A DNA stretch of 62,502 nt from Dyella_A sp049445995 (GTDB lineage: Bacteria; Pseudomonadota; Gammaproteobacteria; Xanthomonadales; Rhodanobacteraceae). Where the stretch lies: assembly GCF_049445995.1 (NCBI RefSeq), contig NZ_JBMSDZ010000019.1:1-62502 (forward strand), in the 5' to 3' direction. Both the position numbers and the translations under genes were made by a program. Shown here in pieces: positions 7,994 through 19,207 of the stretch (its first letter is position 1; each line of letters opens with the position of its first letter). A model generated the notes under the pieces. The model saw only the letters and a list, made by a program, of their open reading frames with translations, searched no databases and was not told the DNA's origin.

Positions 7994-10642
7994 ATGCGTC
8001 GATATCTCGTTTCCGCCATTGCGCTGGCCCTCGCCGGCGTGTCGGTGGCGCCACTCGCCGCCCAGGCCGGGCCGGCGCCGTTGCGCGAGGCCACCACCCA
8101 GCTGCCACGCGGCGTGGTGCCCACGCATTACGACGTGGCCATCGTGCCGCACGCGGACAAGCTCACCTTCGATGGCAAGGTCGCCATCACGCTGGACGTG
8201 CTCAAGCCGACCTCCAGCATCACGCTCAATGCCGCCGACATCACCTTCCACTCGGCCACGCTGACGCCGACCCGGCTGAAGATCGCCGTGCCCACGCCCA
8301 CCGTATCGGTGGATGCCAAGGCGCAGACCGCCACGTTCACCCTGTCCCACCCGATCCCGGCCGGGCAGTACCGGCTGGCGCTGGACTACCGCGGCAGGAT
8401 TGAGACCCAGGCCAACGGCCTGTTCGCGCTGGACTACGATACCAAGGCCGGCAAGAAGCGCGCGCTGTACACGCAGTTCGAGAATTCCGACGCGCGCCGC
8501 TTCATCCCGTCGTGGGACGAGCCGAACTACAAGGCCACCTTCGACCTCACCGCCACCGTGCCGTCGGACGAGATGGCGGTGAGCAACATGCCGATCGCCT
8601 CGCGCAAGGACCTGGGCAACGGCCTGTCCGAAGTGCACTTCGGACAGTCGCCGAAGATGTCCACCTACCTGCTGTTCTTCAGCGTGGGCGATTTCGAGCG
8701 CGCCACCAGGATGGCCGAGGGCACCGAGATCGGCGTGATCGCGCAGAAGGGCATGGTGGATCAGGCCGGCTTTGCGCTGGAGTCGTCCGCCGCCGTGCTG
8801 CACGAGTACAACGACTACTTCGGCGTGAAGTACCCGCTGCCGAAGCTGGACAACATCGCCGCGCCGGGCCAGAGCCAGTTCTTCTCGGCGATGGAGAACT
8901 GGGGCGCGATCTTCACCTTCGAATACTCGCTGCTGCTCAACCCCACCATCTCCACCCAGGGCGACAAGCAGCGCGTGTTCAACACCGCCGCGCACGAGAT
9001 GGCGCACCAGTGGTTCGGCGACCTGGTGACGATGAGCTGGTGGGACGACCTGTGGCTCAACGAGGGCTTCGCCTCGTGGATGGCCGCGCGCACCACCGAA
9101 AAGCTGCATCCGGAGTGGCACACCAACCTGGATCTGGTCGGCACGCGCGAGGGCGCGATGTCGCTCGACGCGGTCGCCACCACCCACCCGGTGGTGCAGC
9201 ACGTGGAGACGGTGGAGCAGGCCAGCCAGGCGTTCGACTCGATCACCTACTCCAAGGGCGAGGCGGTGATCACCATGCTGGAGGCCTACGTGGGTCCGGA
9301 GGCGTGGCGTACCGGCGTGCGCAACTACATCAAGGCGCACGCCTACGGCAACACAGTGTCCGACGACCTGTGGAAGTCGGTGCAGGCCGCCGCCGGCAAG
9401 CCGATCATGCAGATCGCCCACGACTTCACGCTGCAGCCGGGCATCCCGCTGGTCAACGTGCAGTCGATGGCCTGCAATGCCGGTTCGACCAAGATGCTGC
9501 TGAGCCAGGGCGAGTTCACCAAGGATCGCCCGGACAAGAAGCCGCTGCGCTGGCACGTGCCGGTGATCGCCCAGACCGTCGGCGGCAAGCCGGTCACCAC
9601 CGTGCTGGACGGCAAGGGCATGATGACCCTGCCGGGCTGCGGCCCGGTGCTGGTGAACGCCGGCCAGGCCGGCTACTACCGCACGCTGTACTCGACCGCT
9701 GGCTTCGACGCGCTGAAGGGGGACTTCGCCAAGCTCAAGCCGATCGACCAGCTCGGCCTGATGGGCGACACCTGGGCGCTGGCGATGGCCGGCAAGGAGC
9801 CGGTGGCCAACGTGCTGGCGCTGGCACAGGCCACCCCGGCCGATGCCGATCCGCAGGTGTGGGGCGAGGTGGCCGGCTACTTCGACGCCATCGACAACTA
9901 CTACGATGGCGACGCCGCGCGGCAGGAGCGCTTCCGCGCCTTCGCACGCGGTCGCCTGCGTCCGGTGTTCGCGCGCATCGGCTGGGAGGCCAGGGCCGGC
10001 GAGAGCGTGCCGACCACCCTGCTGCGCACCCAGCTGATCGGCTCGCTGGCCGACCTGGGCGACCAGGACGTGATCGCCGAGGCGCGCCGCCGCTTCGCCG
10101 CGCAGAAGACCGACCCCAAGGCGCTGCCGGTGGCGCTGCGCAAGACCGTCACTGCCATCGTCGCCCGCAATGCCGACGCCGCCACCTGGAACCAGCTGCA
10201 TGCCGAAGCCAAGGCCGAGACCACGCCGCTGATCAAGGACCAGCTCTACGCCATGCTGTCGCTGGCCAAGGATGATGCGCTGGCACAGCGGGCGCTGGAC
10301 CTGGCGCTCACCCCGGAGCCGGGCGCCACCAACAGCGCGGGCATGATCCGCATCGTCGCCTACCGTCATCCGGACATGGCGTTCGACTTCGCCGTGGCGC
10401 ATCGCGGACAGGTGGACAAGCTGGTCGACTCCACCTCGGCCAGCCGCTACTACCCGGCGCTCGGCGCCAGCTCGATGAAGCCGGAGATGATCGACAAGAT
10501 CAAGGCATACGCCGACGCACACATCGCCAAGAGCTCGCAGCGCGTGGCCAACACGGTGATCGCCAACATCAGATACCGCATGATGATCCGCAACGATCGC
10601 CTGCCCGACGTGGATGCGTGGCTGGCGAAGAACGCCGACTGA
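7994..10642 (+). CDS. Secreted M1-family aminopeptidase (aminopeptidase N type)
   Basis: Zinc aminopeptidase that removes N-terminal residues from peptides, 882 residues. ATG 7994 follows a good ribosome site (CAGGGAG) and opens a signal peptide (RRYLVSAIALALAGVSVAPLAAQA), so it is exported to the periplasm. The substrate-binding motif is SAMENWG near residue 298, a variant of GAMEN. The zinc site is HEMAHQWFGD near 334 with the distal glutamate in NEGFASW. A C-terminal ERAP-like helical domain completes it. It is monocistronic with its own terminator. An open frame extends upstream to 7454 but has no signal sequence or ribosome site. Confidence 0.93.
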   Translation: MRRYLVSAIALALAGVSVAPLAAQAGPAPLREATTQLPRGVVPTHYDVAIVPHADKLTFDGKVAITLDVLKPTSSITLNAADITFHSATLTPTRLKIAVPTPTVSVDAKAQTATFTLSHPIPAGQYRLALDYRGRIETQANGLFALDYDTKAGKKRALYTQFENSDARRFIPSWDEPNYKATFDLTATVPSDEMAVSNMPIASRKDLGNGLSEVHFGQSPKMSTYLLFFSVGDFERATRMAEGTEIGVIAQKGMVDQAGFALESSAAVLHEYNDYFGVKYPLPKLDNIAAPGQSQFFSAMENWGAIFTFEYSLLLNPTISTQGDKQRVFNTAAHEMAHQWFGDLVTMSWWDDLWLNEGFASWMAARTTEKLHPEWHTNLDLVGTREGAMSLDAVATTHPVVQHVETVEQASQAFDSITYSKGEAVITMLEAYVGPEAWRTGVRNYIKAHAYGNTVSDDLWKSVQAAAGKPIMQIAHDFTLQPGIPLVNVQSMACNAGSTKMLLSQGEFTKDRPDKKPLRWHVPVIAQTVGGKPVTTVLDGKGMMTLPGCGPVLVNAGQAGYYRTLYSTAGFDALKGDFAKLKPIDQLGLMGDTWALAMAGKEPVANVLALAQATPADADPQVWGEVAGYFDAIDNYYDGDAARQERFRAFARGRLRPVFARIGWEARAGESVPTTLLRTQLIGSLADLGDQDVIAEARRRFAAQKTDPKALPVALRKTVTAIVARNADAATWNQLHAEAKAETTPLIKDQLYAMLSLAKDDALAQRALDLALTPEPGATNSAGMIRIVAYRHPDMAFDFAVAHRGQVDKLVDSTSASRYYPALGASSMKPEMIDKIKAYADAHIAKSSQRVANTVIANIRYRMMIRNDRLPDVDAWLAKNAD

Positions 10643-10665
10643 TCTTCAGTTCGCCGCCTGGTTGA

Positions 10666-10698
10666 AACGAAGCCCCGCCCTGCGGGGCTTCGTTTTTT
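10666..10698 (+). terminator. Rho-independent terminator after the M1 aminopeptidase
   Basis: AACGAAGCCCCGC pairs perfectly with GCGGGGCTTCGTT over a 3-base loop and runs into six T, 24 bp after the stop codon. Confidence 0.92.
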
Positions 10699-11067
10699 GG
10701 GAGTGGATGTGCGATGTGACCTTTGCGGAAGTGCGTGCGGTGGTTCCAGGACGCCGTTTCAACATCCGCCCGGAATCGCGCAGCCATCCTCAGGAAGGTT
10801 CCCTGACGGCAATGCGGTACATCCAATAATTCGCCCACACAACGCCCGAGGACCGAGCCGGTACGACCAGTACCCGCCGTTGAACTGCACAACGTCGGCG
10901 ACGTGGAGCCGCGCACCGCCGCATGTGCCGGTTTCTCGCGCCATCCTTCACGCCGTCATTCCCGCGCACGCGGGAATCCATCCTGCTCGCAAGCGAATCT
11001 GCGCAAACGCGAGGCTCCGTGCATCAGAAGCACACCGCACTGACGCCGCGCGTACACAGGGTCTGGC
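10699..11067. other. Non-coding gap with no recognisable gene
   Basis: About 370 bp between the M1 terminator and doc. Frames are open on both strands but show no start with a ribosome site and no family similarity. The only structured element seen is the palindromic repeat at 10958-10977. Confidence 0.6.
10958..10977. repeat. Dispersed palindromic repeat (ATTCCCGCG type)
   Basis: ATTCCCGCG-ca-CGCGGGAAT, preceded by GTC. The same core, with small changes, recurs in this window at 20061-20138 (two copies), 50258-50275, 59993-60012 and 61354-61373, always outside intact genes or at damaged gene ends. Confidence 0.8.
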
Positions 11068-11499
11068 TCAAAGGCCTCTATAGCGCGCCGGCGATTCGTT
11101 GACCTGCAGGTCGCCCGCCAGCACGAGTCGCGGCCTCAGCCAGTCGGCGAATTCCTGTTCGGTGAGGCTGCCTTCGGCGAGGGCGACCATGTTGACGTAC
11201 TTCTCTTCGTCGCTCGCCTTCAATTCGGCATCGTTGAGAGCGAGGAATACGCGATAGCAGACGTGCGCTGTGCGCTTGTTGCCATCCATGAACGGGTGAT
11301 TGCGGGCGAGACCGAATGCGAGGCTGGCGGCAAGGTCGGCCAGATCCGGCGGCGGATCACCGTAGCTGTGCCGCTGCTGGGGCCGCGAGAGGGCGGAGTC
11401 GAGCAGTCCGTCGTCGCGCACGCCGGGGATCCCGCCGTGTTCGGCGAGCTGGCGATCGTGGATGGCGAGGGCAAGTGTCTTTCCGATCCAGACAATCAT
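11068..11499 (-). CDS. doc: Doc (death-on-curing) Fic-family toxin
   Basis: Toxin of a type II toxin-antitoxin pair; Doc phosphorylates EF-Tu and halts translation. 143 residues, the usual size. The Fic core reads NHPFMDGNKRTA at about residue 66, the Doc form HxFx(D)GNKR with K where AMP-transferases have GR. The N-terminal VRDDGLLDSALSRPQQ is also typical. It starts 15 bp after the antitoxin stop, so both are made from one transcript. Any toxicity here is inferred from the family. Confidence 0.93.
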   Translation of the reverse strand: MIVWIGKTLALAIHDRQLAEHGGIPGVRDDGLLDSALSRPQQRHSYGDPPPDLADLAASLAFGLARNHPFMDGNKRTAHVCYRVFLALNDAELKASDEEKYVNMVALAEGSLTEQEFADWLRPRLVLAGDLQVNESPARYRGL

Positions 11500-11514
11500 G
11501 GCTCCGCTCCCGGC

Positions 11515-11736
11515 TTACTGTGCAAGCTTGTGCAGCACGAGGCGGTCTTCGCGCATGATCTTCTCGGCCACTTCCATCTGCTGCGCCAGCGTCGGATCAA
11601 ACGCGGTCAGGCGCACACCGTCGGGCGTCTCGATGGCGTAGAGCTCGTCGCCTTTTTCCAGCCGCAGGCGGGCAAGCAGCTCCTTGGGCAGGATGACGCC
11701 GGCGGAATTGCCGATGCTGGTGATCTTGAGTTTCAT
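11515..11736 (-). CDS. AbrB/SpoVT (MazE-type) antitoxin partnered with Doc
   Basis: Swapped-hairpin AbrB DNA-binding domain, 73 residues: MKLKITSIGNSAGVILPKELL and KGDELYAIETPDG are the family strands. The C-terminus (MEVAEKIMREDRLVLHKLAQ) would form the toxin-neutralising helix. ATG 11736 is preceded by GGAG at a good distance; a GTG four codons earlier is less likely. It precedes doc in the usual antitoxin-toxin order and would repress its own promoter at the palindrome at 11756. Doc is classically paired with Phd, so this is the AbrB-partnered variety. Confidence 0.88.
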   Translation of the reverse strand: MKLKITSIGNSAGVILPKELLARLRLEKGDELYAIETPDGVRLTAFDPTLAQQMEVAEKIMREDRLVLHKLAQ

Positions 11737-11755
11737 GGCAGGCTCCACGTTTGGT

Positions 11756-11771
11756 TATAACGTATGTTATA
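11756..11771 (-). promoter_or_regulatory. Palindromic operator candidate of the antitoxin-doc operon
   Basis: TATAAC-gtat-GTTATA, a perfect 6-bp inverted repeat, lies 20 bp upstream of the antitoxin start. It contains TATAAC-like -10 sequence, so antitoxin binding would block transcription. Autoregulation at such a site is normal for AbrB antitoxins; here it is inferred from position and symmetry. Confidence 0.6.
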
Positions 11772-11930
11772 CGGCGTCCATCTGGCGGGACAACCGCTGC
11801 CAAGCAAGGAGTTGGCCGCCGAGGCCGGCATCAGCAGGATGCAGCTCCCGCTGTTGCGCTCCGGCAAAGTGCGCGGCATCCAGTGCCGCAGCCCGGCGCG
11901 GGTCTGCGCAGCACCGTCGCTAGAAGAAAA
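11764..11930 (+). pseudogene. Possible decayed regulator fragment (Rrf2-like helix-turn-helix)
   Basis: The plus strand reads HLAGQPLPSKELAAEAGIS then LPLLRSGKVRGI, which resembles the recognition helix-turn-helix and following aglVrs.rG segment of Rrf2-type regulators. No N-terminal part and no plausible end are present; the frame runs on antisense into gcvP. It is probably a short remnant. Similarity was judged by eye only, so the family call is weak. Confidence 0.25.
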
Positions 11931-11953
11931 ACCCCGCGTGGCGGGGCTTTTCT
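11925..11953 (-). terminator. Rho-independent terminator of gcvP
   Basis: On the minus strand GCCCCGC-cac-GCGGGG is followed by TTTTTCTT, 41 bp after the gcvP stop. The extended arms pair over 13 bases with one mismatch. Confidence 0.9.
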
Positions 11954-11993
11954 GTTGGTTGCTGCCGCCATCAGGCCGGCGTTGCAGCCGGCG

Positions 11994-14885
<2,892 letters not shown>

Positions 14886-14930
14886 GGTGGGGGCATCCGG
14901 GAATACACGTGCCGTGCCGCACGCGGGGCG

Positions 14931-15123
14931 CCCCTCTGTCCTTTTGCCTGAGAGTTTGGAGGCGGGCGATTCACTGCCGCACCTGGTGCCCCTTCGGCGC
15001 CGGATTCAACCGGTCTCTCCAGAGTGTTTGCGCACGATGGTTTTTGGGCCTGAGCGATTACGGGCGTTGCGCCTTCGGCAGCGTTCGATCCGGTGAGGAG
15101 CCGAACGCTTCTCCCATCGTGCG
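14931..15123 (-). ncRNA. Tandem glycine riboswitch in the gcvP leader
   Basis: Two aptamers in series on the minus strand. Aptamer 1 (about 15123-15031) is closed by a 10-bp stem CGCACGATGG/CCATCGTGCG and contains GGGAGA, GCCGAAGGCGCAA and CGCTCAGGC. Aptamer 2 (about 15024-14931) has the clearer consensus: GGAGAGA, CGCCGAAGGGGCA, AACTCTCAGGCAAAAGGAC and AGAGG. A short linker joins them, as in other glycine riboswitches. It ends 45 bp before the gcvP start, so control could be at translation or transcription; no clear terminator is seen in that interval. Family match is strong. Confidence 0.95.
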
Positions 15124-15135
15124 TTTACCGCGCGG

Positions 15136-15164
15136 ATTATACAGGCCGGCGCGCCGCTGTCTGG
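15136..15164 (-). promoter_or_regulatory. Candidate promoter for the riboswitch-gcvP transcript
   Basis: A perfect TATAAT (minus strand, 15141-15136) lies 13 bases before the first riboswitch stem, so the RNA would start at the aptamer. The -35 region is poor (CCAGAC or GCCAGA). The position is the main support. Confidence 0.55.
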
Positions 15165-15220
15165 CCGGGCCGATTCAGGCGGCGGGTGGCTGGATGCGCC
15201 GTCGTGTCGCGGCATCTACC

Positions 15221-15421
15221 ATGCCGACTCCGATCCACGGAGCGCGCCTGAGCGTGGCCGGCTACGACGAGGCGGCGATCGTGGCGCACCTGCACGCGCA
15301 CGGCGTGCGGGTGGGCGGCATCGGCTCGCGCTACGGCGCACGCGGCGAGGGGCCGTCGATCTACTGCTTCGATCCCGAGGGCAACATGATCGAGCTCAAG
15401 GGACCGCCGCACGCGGGCTGA
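15221..15421 (+). pseudogene. C-terminal remnant of a VOC/glyoxalase-fold protein
   Basis: 66 codons from an ATG: AAIVAHLHAHGVRVGGIGSRYGARGEGPSIYCFDPEGNMIELKG. The last strand pair, SIYCFDPEGNMIEL, is the classic end of vicinal-oxygen-chelate proteins, with the final metal-binding glutamate. Full members have 120-140 residues, so the first half including the first metal ligand is missing. It lies between the gcvP promoter and the tRNA gene, so the 5' half was probably lost in a rearrangement. Confidence 0.65.
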
Positions 15422-15464
15422 GGCATGGCACTTCCCGCACGGCGAGCATGAACCGCGGAAACGA

Positions 15465-15490
15465 CGAAGCCCGCATCGCTGCGGGCTTCG
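15465..15490 (-). terminator. Terminator after tRNA-Leu
   Basis: CGAAGCCCGCA and TGCGGGCTTCG pair perfectly around a 4-base loop, starting 9 bp beyond the tRNA 3' end on the minus strand. It could also act on the plus strand. Confidence 0.8.
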
Positions 15491-15499
15491 GTCTACAAT

Positions 15500-15584
<85 letters not shown>

Positions 15585-15623
15585 AGGTGGTCCGCGCGGG
15601 CTTTCGGCCAGCGCGAGCCGCGT

Positions 15624-15652
15624 AGAGTAGGCACCTCCCCAAGGGTTGTCAA
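15624..15652 (-). promoter_or_regulatory. Sigma-70 promoter of tRNA-Leu
   Basis: On the minus strand, a perfect TTGACA (15652-15647), a 17-base spacer and TACTCT (15629-15624). The tRNA begins 40 bases after the -10 box. Confidence 0.8.
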
Positions 15653-15719
15653 CTATCCTGTCACGGAATCTTCCCCGCGCCGATCGCTCTCCGCATCGCG
15701 CTCTCAACAAGGCAACTGA

Positions 15720-18437
15720 GTGACCAGAAAAAAATCCAACCGCGCCGACAAGGGCACCGCACCGTCGCACCCGCAGGACGAGTCGCCCCCCCAGACCGGC
15801 GCGCGCAAGCCGCGCTCCAGCGGCGGCGCGCCGCGCAAGGGCACCGGCGCGATCCGTGACCCGCAGGCCGAGCGCGAGGCGCAGCGCTACGAGCGCCCGA
15901 TCCCCAGCCGCGAGGCGATCCTCGCCCTGCTGGAGGACCGCGGCGAATGGCTCAGCGAGGCGCGCATCGCCGAAGCGCTGAAGCTGGACGACGAGACCGA
16001 CCTGCAGGCCATGCGCAAGCGCCTCGGTGCGATGGTGCGCGACGGCCAGCTGCTGCAGGGCCGCCGCGGCGACTACGCCCCGGCACAGAAGCTCGACCTG
16101 ATCCCCGGTTCGGTGATCGCCAACGTCGAGGGCTACGGCTTCCTGCGCCCGGACGAAGGCGGCGACGATCTCTACCTCTCACCGCAGCAGATGCGCACCG
16201 TGATGCACGGCGACCGCGTGCTGGCCAGCGTGGTCGGGCTCGACCGCCGCGGCCGCCGCCAGGGCGCCATCGTCGAGGTGCTGCAGCGGCGCTCGCCGCG
16301 GCTGGTGGGACGCGTGGTGGTGGAGAACGGCGTCACCGTGGTGGCGCCGGACGATCGCCGCCTGCACCAGGACATCCTGATTCCGCCCGGCCAGGAGCAG
16401 GGCGTCACCACCGGCCAGATCGTGGTGGTGGAAATCACCGATCCGCCCAGCCAGCACCGCGGTCCGCTGGGTGCGATCCGCGCGGTGCTTGGCGAACGCC
16501 TGCAGCCCTCGCTGCTGGTGGAAATGGCCATCGCCAGCTACGACCTGCCGCGCGAATGGTCGCCGGAAGTGCTGCGCGACGCCGCCCAGGTGGAGCCGCA
16601 GGTCACCGCGGCCGAGCGCGAGGGTCGGGTCGACCTGCGCCAGCTGCCGCTGGTCACCATCGACGGCGCCGACGCGCGCGACTTCGACGACGCCGTGTAT
16701 GCCGAACCGCGCCGCGGCGGCGGCTGGCGGTTGATCGTGGCGATCGCCGACGTGTCGCACTACGTGCGCGTCGGCAGCGCGCTGGACAAGGAAGCGGTGG
16801 AGCGCAGCACCTCCACCTATTTTCCCGGCTTCGTGGTGCCGATGCTGCCGGAGACGCTGTCCAACGGTATCTGTTCGCTCAATCCGAAGGTGGAGCGGCT
16901 GTGCATGGTGTGCGACATGCAGATCGATGCCAGCGGCGAGGTGACCAGGTCGAAGTTCTACGACGCGGTGATGCGCTCGCACGCGCGCCTCACCTACGAC
17001 AAGGTGTGGCAGGTGGTGGGCCTCAACGACCCCGATGCGCGCCAGGAAGTGTCCGACGTGCTGCCGCAGCTGGAACACCTGCATGCGCTGTACCAGGCGA
17101 TGGCGCAGCAGCGCCAGCGCCGTGGCGCGATCGACTTCGAGACGCCGGAGGTGAAGTTCCGCCTCGACCAGCGCGGCGAAGTGGAGTCGATGGGCGCCAC
17201 CGAGCGCAACGACGCGCACAAGCTGATCGAGGAATGCATGATCGCGGCCAACGTGCAGGCCGCGCTGTTCCTGGAAAAGAAGAAGATCCCCGCGCTGTTC
17301 CGCGCGCACGAGCCGCCGCCGGCGGAGAAGTACGAAGACCTGCAGCAGTTCCTGCGCGAGTTCAAGCTGAGCATGCCGCCGATTGGTGAAGTGACCCCGG
17401 CGGACTTCTCCGAAGTGCTGCGGATGGTGCGCGAGCGCCCCGAGCGCGAGCTGATCCAGTCGGTGCTGCTGCGTTCGCAGAGCATGGCGGCGTACCAGCC
17501 GGAGAACCGCGGTCACTTCGGTCTGGCGCTGAGCGCCTACGCGCACTTCACCTCGCCGATCCGCCGCTATCCCGACCTGCTGGTGCACCGCGCGATCCGC
17601 TACGCGCTGACCGGCGGCAAGCCGGAGAAGTACAGCTACACGCCCACCGAGATGGGCTCGCTCGCCGTGCACTGCTCGCAGCGCGAGCGTCGGGCGGAAG
17701 AGGCCGAGCGCGACGTCGACGAGCGCTTCAAGTGCGCCTGGATGAGCAAGCACGTGGGCAGCGAGTTCGACGGCGTGGTCACCGGCGTGACCTCGTTCGG
17801 GCTGTTCGTCGAGCTGGACGATTCGAAGGTATCGGGCCTGGTGCACATCAGCCAGCTGGCCAACGACTACTACCACTTCGATCCGCAGCGCAAGCTGCTC
17901 AAGGGCGAGAAATCCGGCGAGCAGTTCCGTCTGGGCGACCACGTGCGCGTGCAGGTGCTGCGCGCCAGCCTGGAGGATCGCAAGATCGACTTCCGGCTGG
18001 TGCCGCAGAAAAAGAAGGGCGTGCCGCCGCCGCGCACCGCCAAGGCCTACGACTACTCCGCCGGCGGCGAGCGCTACTCGCTGCCCAAGGCGTCCAGGCC
18101 GGCAGTGGAGGCGCAGAAGGCGCCGGGGATGTTCGGCCGCGCGGCCAAGGCGATCGGTCGGGCGTTCGGGCGCCGCGATGCGCCGCTGCCGGTGGCCGCG
18201 CCGGCAAGCGATAATCCGCCGCCGCGTTCGCACGCGCCGGCTGCGGAGCCCGCGTCGCGCAAGCGTCGTGGCCCGTCGCCGCAGGCAGCACGCAGCCAGG
18301 GCGCGCCGCGCAAGGGCGGTTCCGGCAAGTCGTCCTCGGGCGGACGCCGCGCCGAGGGCGACACGGCGGCGCCGGCGTCGTCCGGTGGCGGTCGCCGGCG
18401 CGGCGGTCGTTCCCAGAAACCCAAAGGCAAGTCATGA
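15720..18437 (+). CDS. rnr: Ribonuclease R (3'-5' exoribonuclease)
   Basis: Processive exonuclease that degrades structured RNA in mRNA, rRNA and tmRNA quality control. 905 residues: a basic N-terminus, a winged-helix domain (IPSREAILALLEDRGEWLSEARIAEAL, about 60-90), two cold-shock domains and the RNB domain. The catalytic aspartates are in TIDGADARDFDDAVYAE near residue 313. An S1 domain follows (FDGVVTGVTSFGLFVELDD, about 680-770), then a 110-residue tail rich in K, R, S, G and A. The start is a GTG with AAGG upstream. The stop overlaps rlmB (ATGA), and this pairing is conserved in gammaproteobacteria. Confidence 0.97.
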   Translation: MTRKKSNRADKGTAPSHPQDESPPQTGARKPRSSGGAPRKGTGAIRDPQAEREAQRYERPIPSREAILALLEDRGEWLSEARIAEALKLDDETDLQAMRKRLGAMVRDGQLLQGRRGDYAPAQKLDLIPGSVIANVEGYGFLRPDEGGDDLYLSPQQMRTVMHGDRVLASVVGLDRRGRRQGAIVEVLQRRSPRLVGRVVVENGVTVVAPDDRRLHQDILIPPGQEQGVTTGQIVVVEITDPPSQHRGPLGAIRAVLGERLQPSLLVEMAIASYDLPREWSPEVLRDAAQVEPQVTAAEREGRVDLRQLPLVTIDGADARDFDDAVYAEPRRGGGWRLIVAIADVSHYVRVGSALDKEAVERSTSTYFPGFVVPMLPETLSNGICSLNPKVERLCMVCDMQIDASGEVTRSKFYDAVMRSHARLTYDKVWQVVGLNDPDARQEVSDVLPQLEHLHALYQAMAQQRQRRGAIDFETPEVKFRLDQRGEVESMGATERNDAHKLIEECMIAANVQAALFLEKKKIPALFRAHEPPPAEKYEDLQQFLREFKLSMPPIGEVTPADFSEVLRMVRERPERELIQSVLLRSQSMAAYQPENRGHFGLALSAYAHFTSPIRRYPDLLVHRAIRYALTGGKPEKYSYTPTEMGSLAVHCSQRERRAEEAERDVDERFKCAWMSKHVGSEFDGVVTGVTSFGLFVELDDSKVSGLVHISQLANDYYHFDPQRKLLKGEKSGEQFRLGDHVRVQVLRASLEDRKIDFRLVPQKKKGVPPPRTAKAYDYSAGGERYSLPKASRPAVEAQKAPGMFGRAAKAIGRAFGRRDAPLPVAAPASDNPPPRSHAPAAEPASRKRRGPSPQAARSQGAPRKGGSGKSSSGGRRAEGDTAAPASSGGGRRRGGRSQKPKGKS

Positions 18438-19180
18438 GTGAGAGCTGGATCGTCGGAATCAACCCGGTCGAAGGTGCGTTGAGCAACGACGCCGAGCGCG
18501 TGCGCGAACTGCTGATTGAACAGGGCCAGCGCAATGCGCGCGTGCAGGCGCTGGCCGAGCAGGCCAGGGCGCTGAAGATTCCGGTGCACCATCGCCCCCG
18601 CGACCAGTTGGACAAGCTGGCCGGCGAGGCGCGCCATCAGGGTGTGGTCGCCCTGTACGAGCCGCCGCCGATGGCGCACGAGGGCGACCTGGCCAAGCTG
18701 ATGGAGCGCGATGGCGCCAGCACGCTGATCCTGGTGCTCGACGGCGTGACCGATCCGCACAACCTCGGCGCCTGCCTGCGCAGCGCGGCGGCGGCGGGCG
18801 TGACGGCGGTGATCGTGCCGAAGGATCGTGCGGCGGGCCTGACTCCGGTGGTGCGCCGCGCCTCGGCCGGCGGTGCCGATCGCGTGCCGCTGATCGCGGT
18901 GACCAACCTGGCCCGCACGCTGCGCGAGCTGAAGGACGCCGGCGTGTGGATCACCGGTCTGGTCGGCGATACCGACACCTCGATCTACGGCGTGGACTTC
19001 AAGGGGCCGGTGGCGCTGGTGCTGGGCAGCGAGGGAGAGGGCATGCGCCGGCTCACCCGCGAGCTGTGCGATTTCGTGGCGAAGATCCCGATGCCGGGCA
19101 CGATGGAGAGCCTCAACGTCTCCGTCGCCACCGGCGTGGTGCTGTTCGAGGCCTTGCGGCAGCGGAGTGCGAAGCGATGA
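18434..19180 (+). CDS. rlmB: 23S rRNA (guanosine-2251-2'-O)-methyltransferase RlmB
   Basis: SpoU-family (SPOUT) enzyme that methylates Gm2251 in the peptidyl-transferase P loop. 248 residues. The three SPOUT motifs are present: DPHNLGACLRSAAAAG, LGSEGEGMRRLTRELCD and IPMPGTMESLNVSVATGV, which form the knotted SAM site. The N-terminal substrate-binding domain starts WIVGINPVEGAL. Four-base overlap with rnr (ATGA) implies coupled translation. The transcript probably ends in the inverted repeat at 19208-19280. Confidence 0.97.
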   Translation: MSESWIVGINPVEGALSNDAERVRELLIEQGQRNARVQALAEQARALKIPVHHRPRDQLDKLAGEARHQGVVALYEPPPMAHEGDLAKLMERDGASTLILVLDGVTDPHNLGACLRSAAAAGVTAVIVPKDRAAGLTPVVRRASAGGADRVPLIAVTNLARTLRELKDAGVWITGLVGDTDTSIYGVDFKGPVALVLGSEGEGMRRLTRELCDFVAKIPMPGTMESLNVSVATGVVLFEALRQRSAKR

Positions 19181-19207
19181 CCGTCCATGCGCGGATGGAC
19201 GGCTGAC

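Noticed and set aside
7559..10522. A 987-codon minus-strand frame opposite the M1 aminopeptidase
   Set aside because: Composition is that of an antisense shadow and no motif is seen, while the plus strand has full zinc-peptidase motifs.
10697..11083. A 128-codon gene after the M1 aminopeptidase
   Set aside because: It translates the palindromic repeat (VIPAHAGI), has no ribosome site and no family resemblance.
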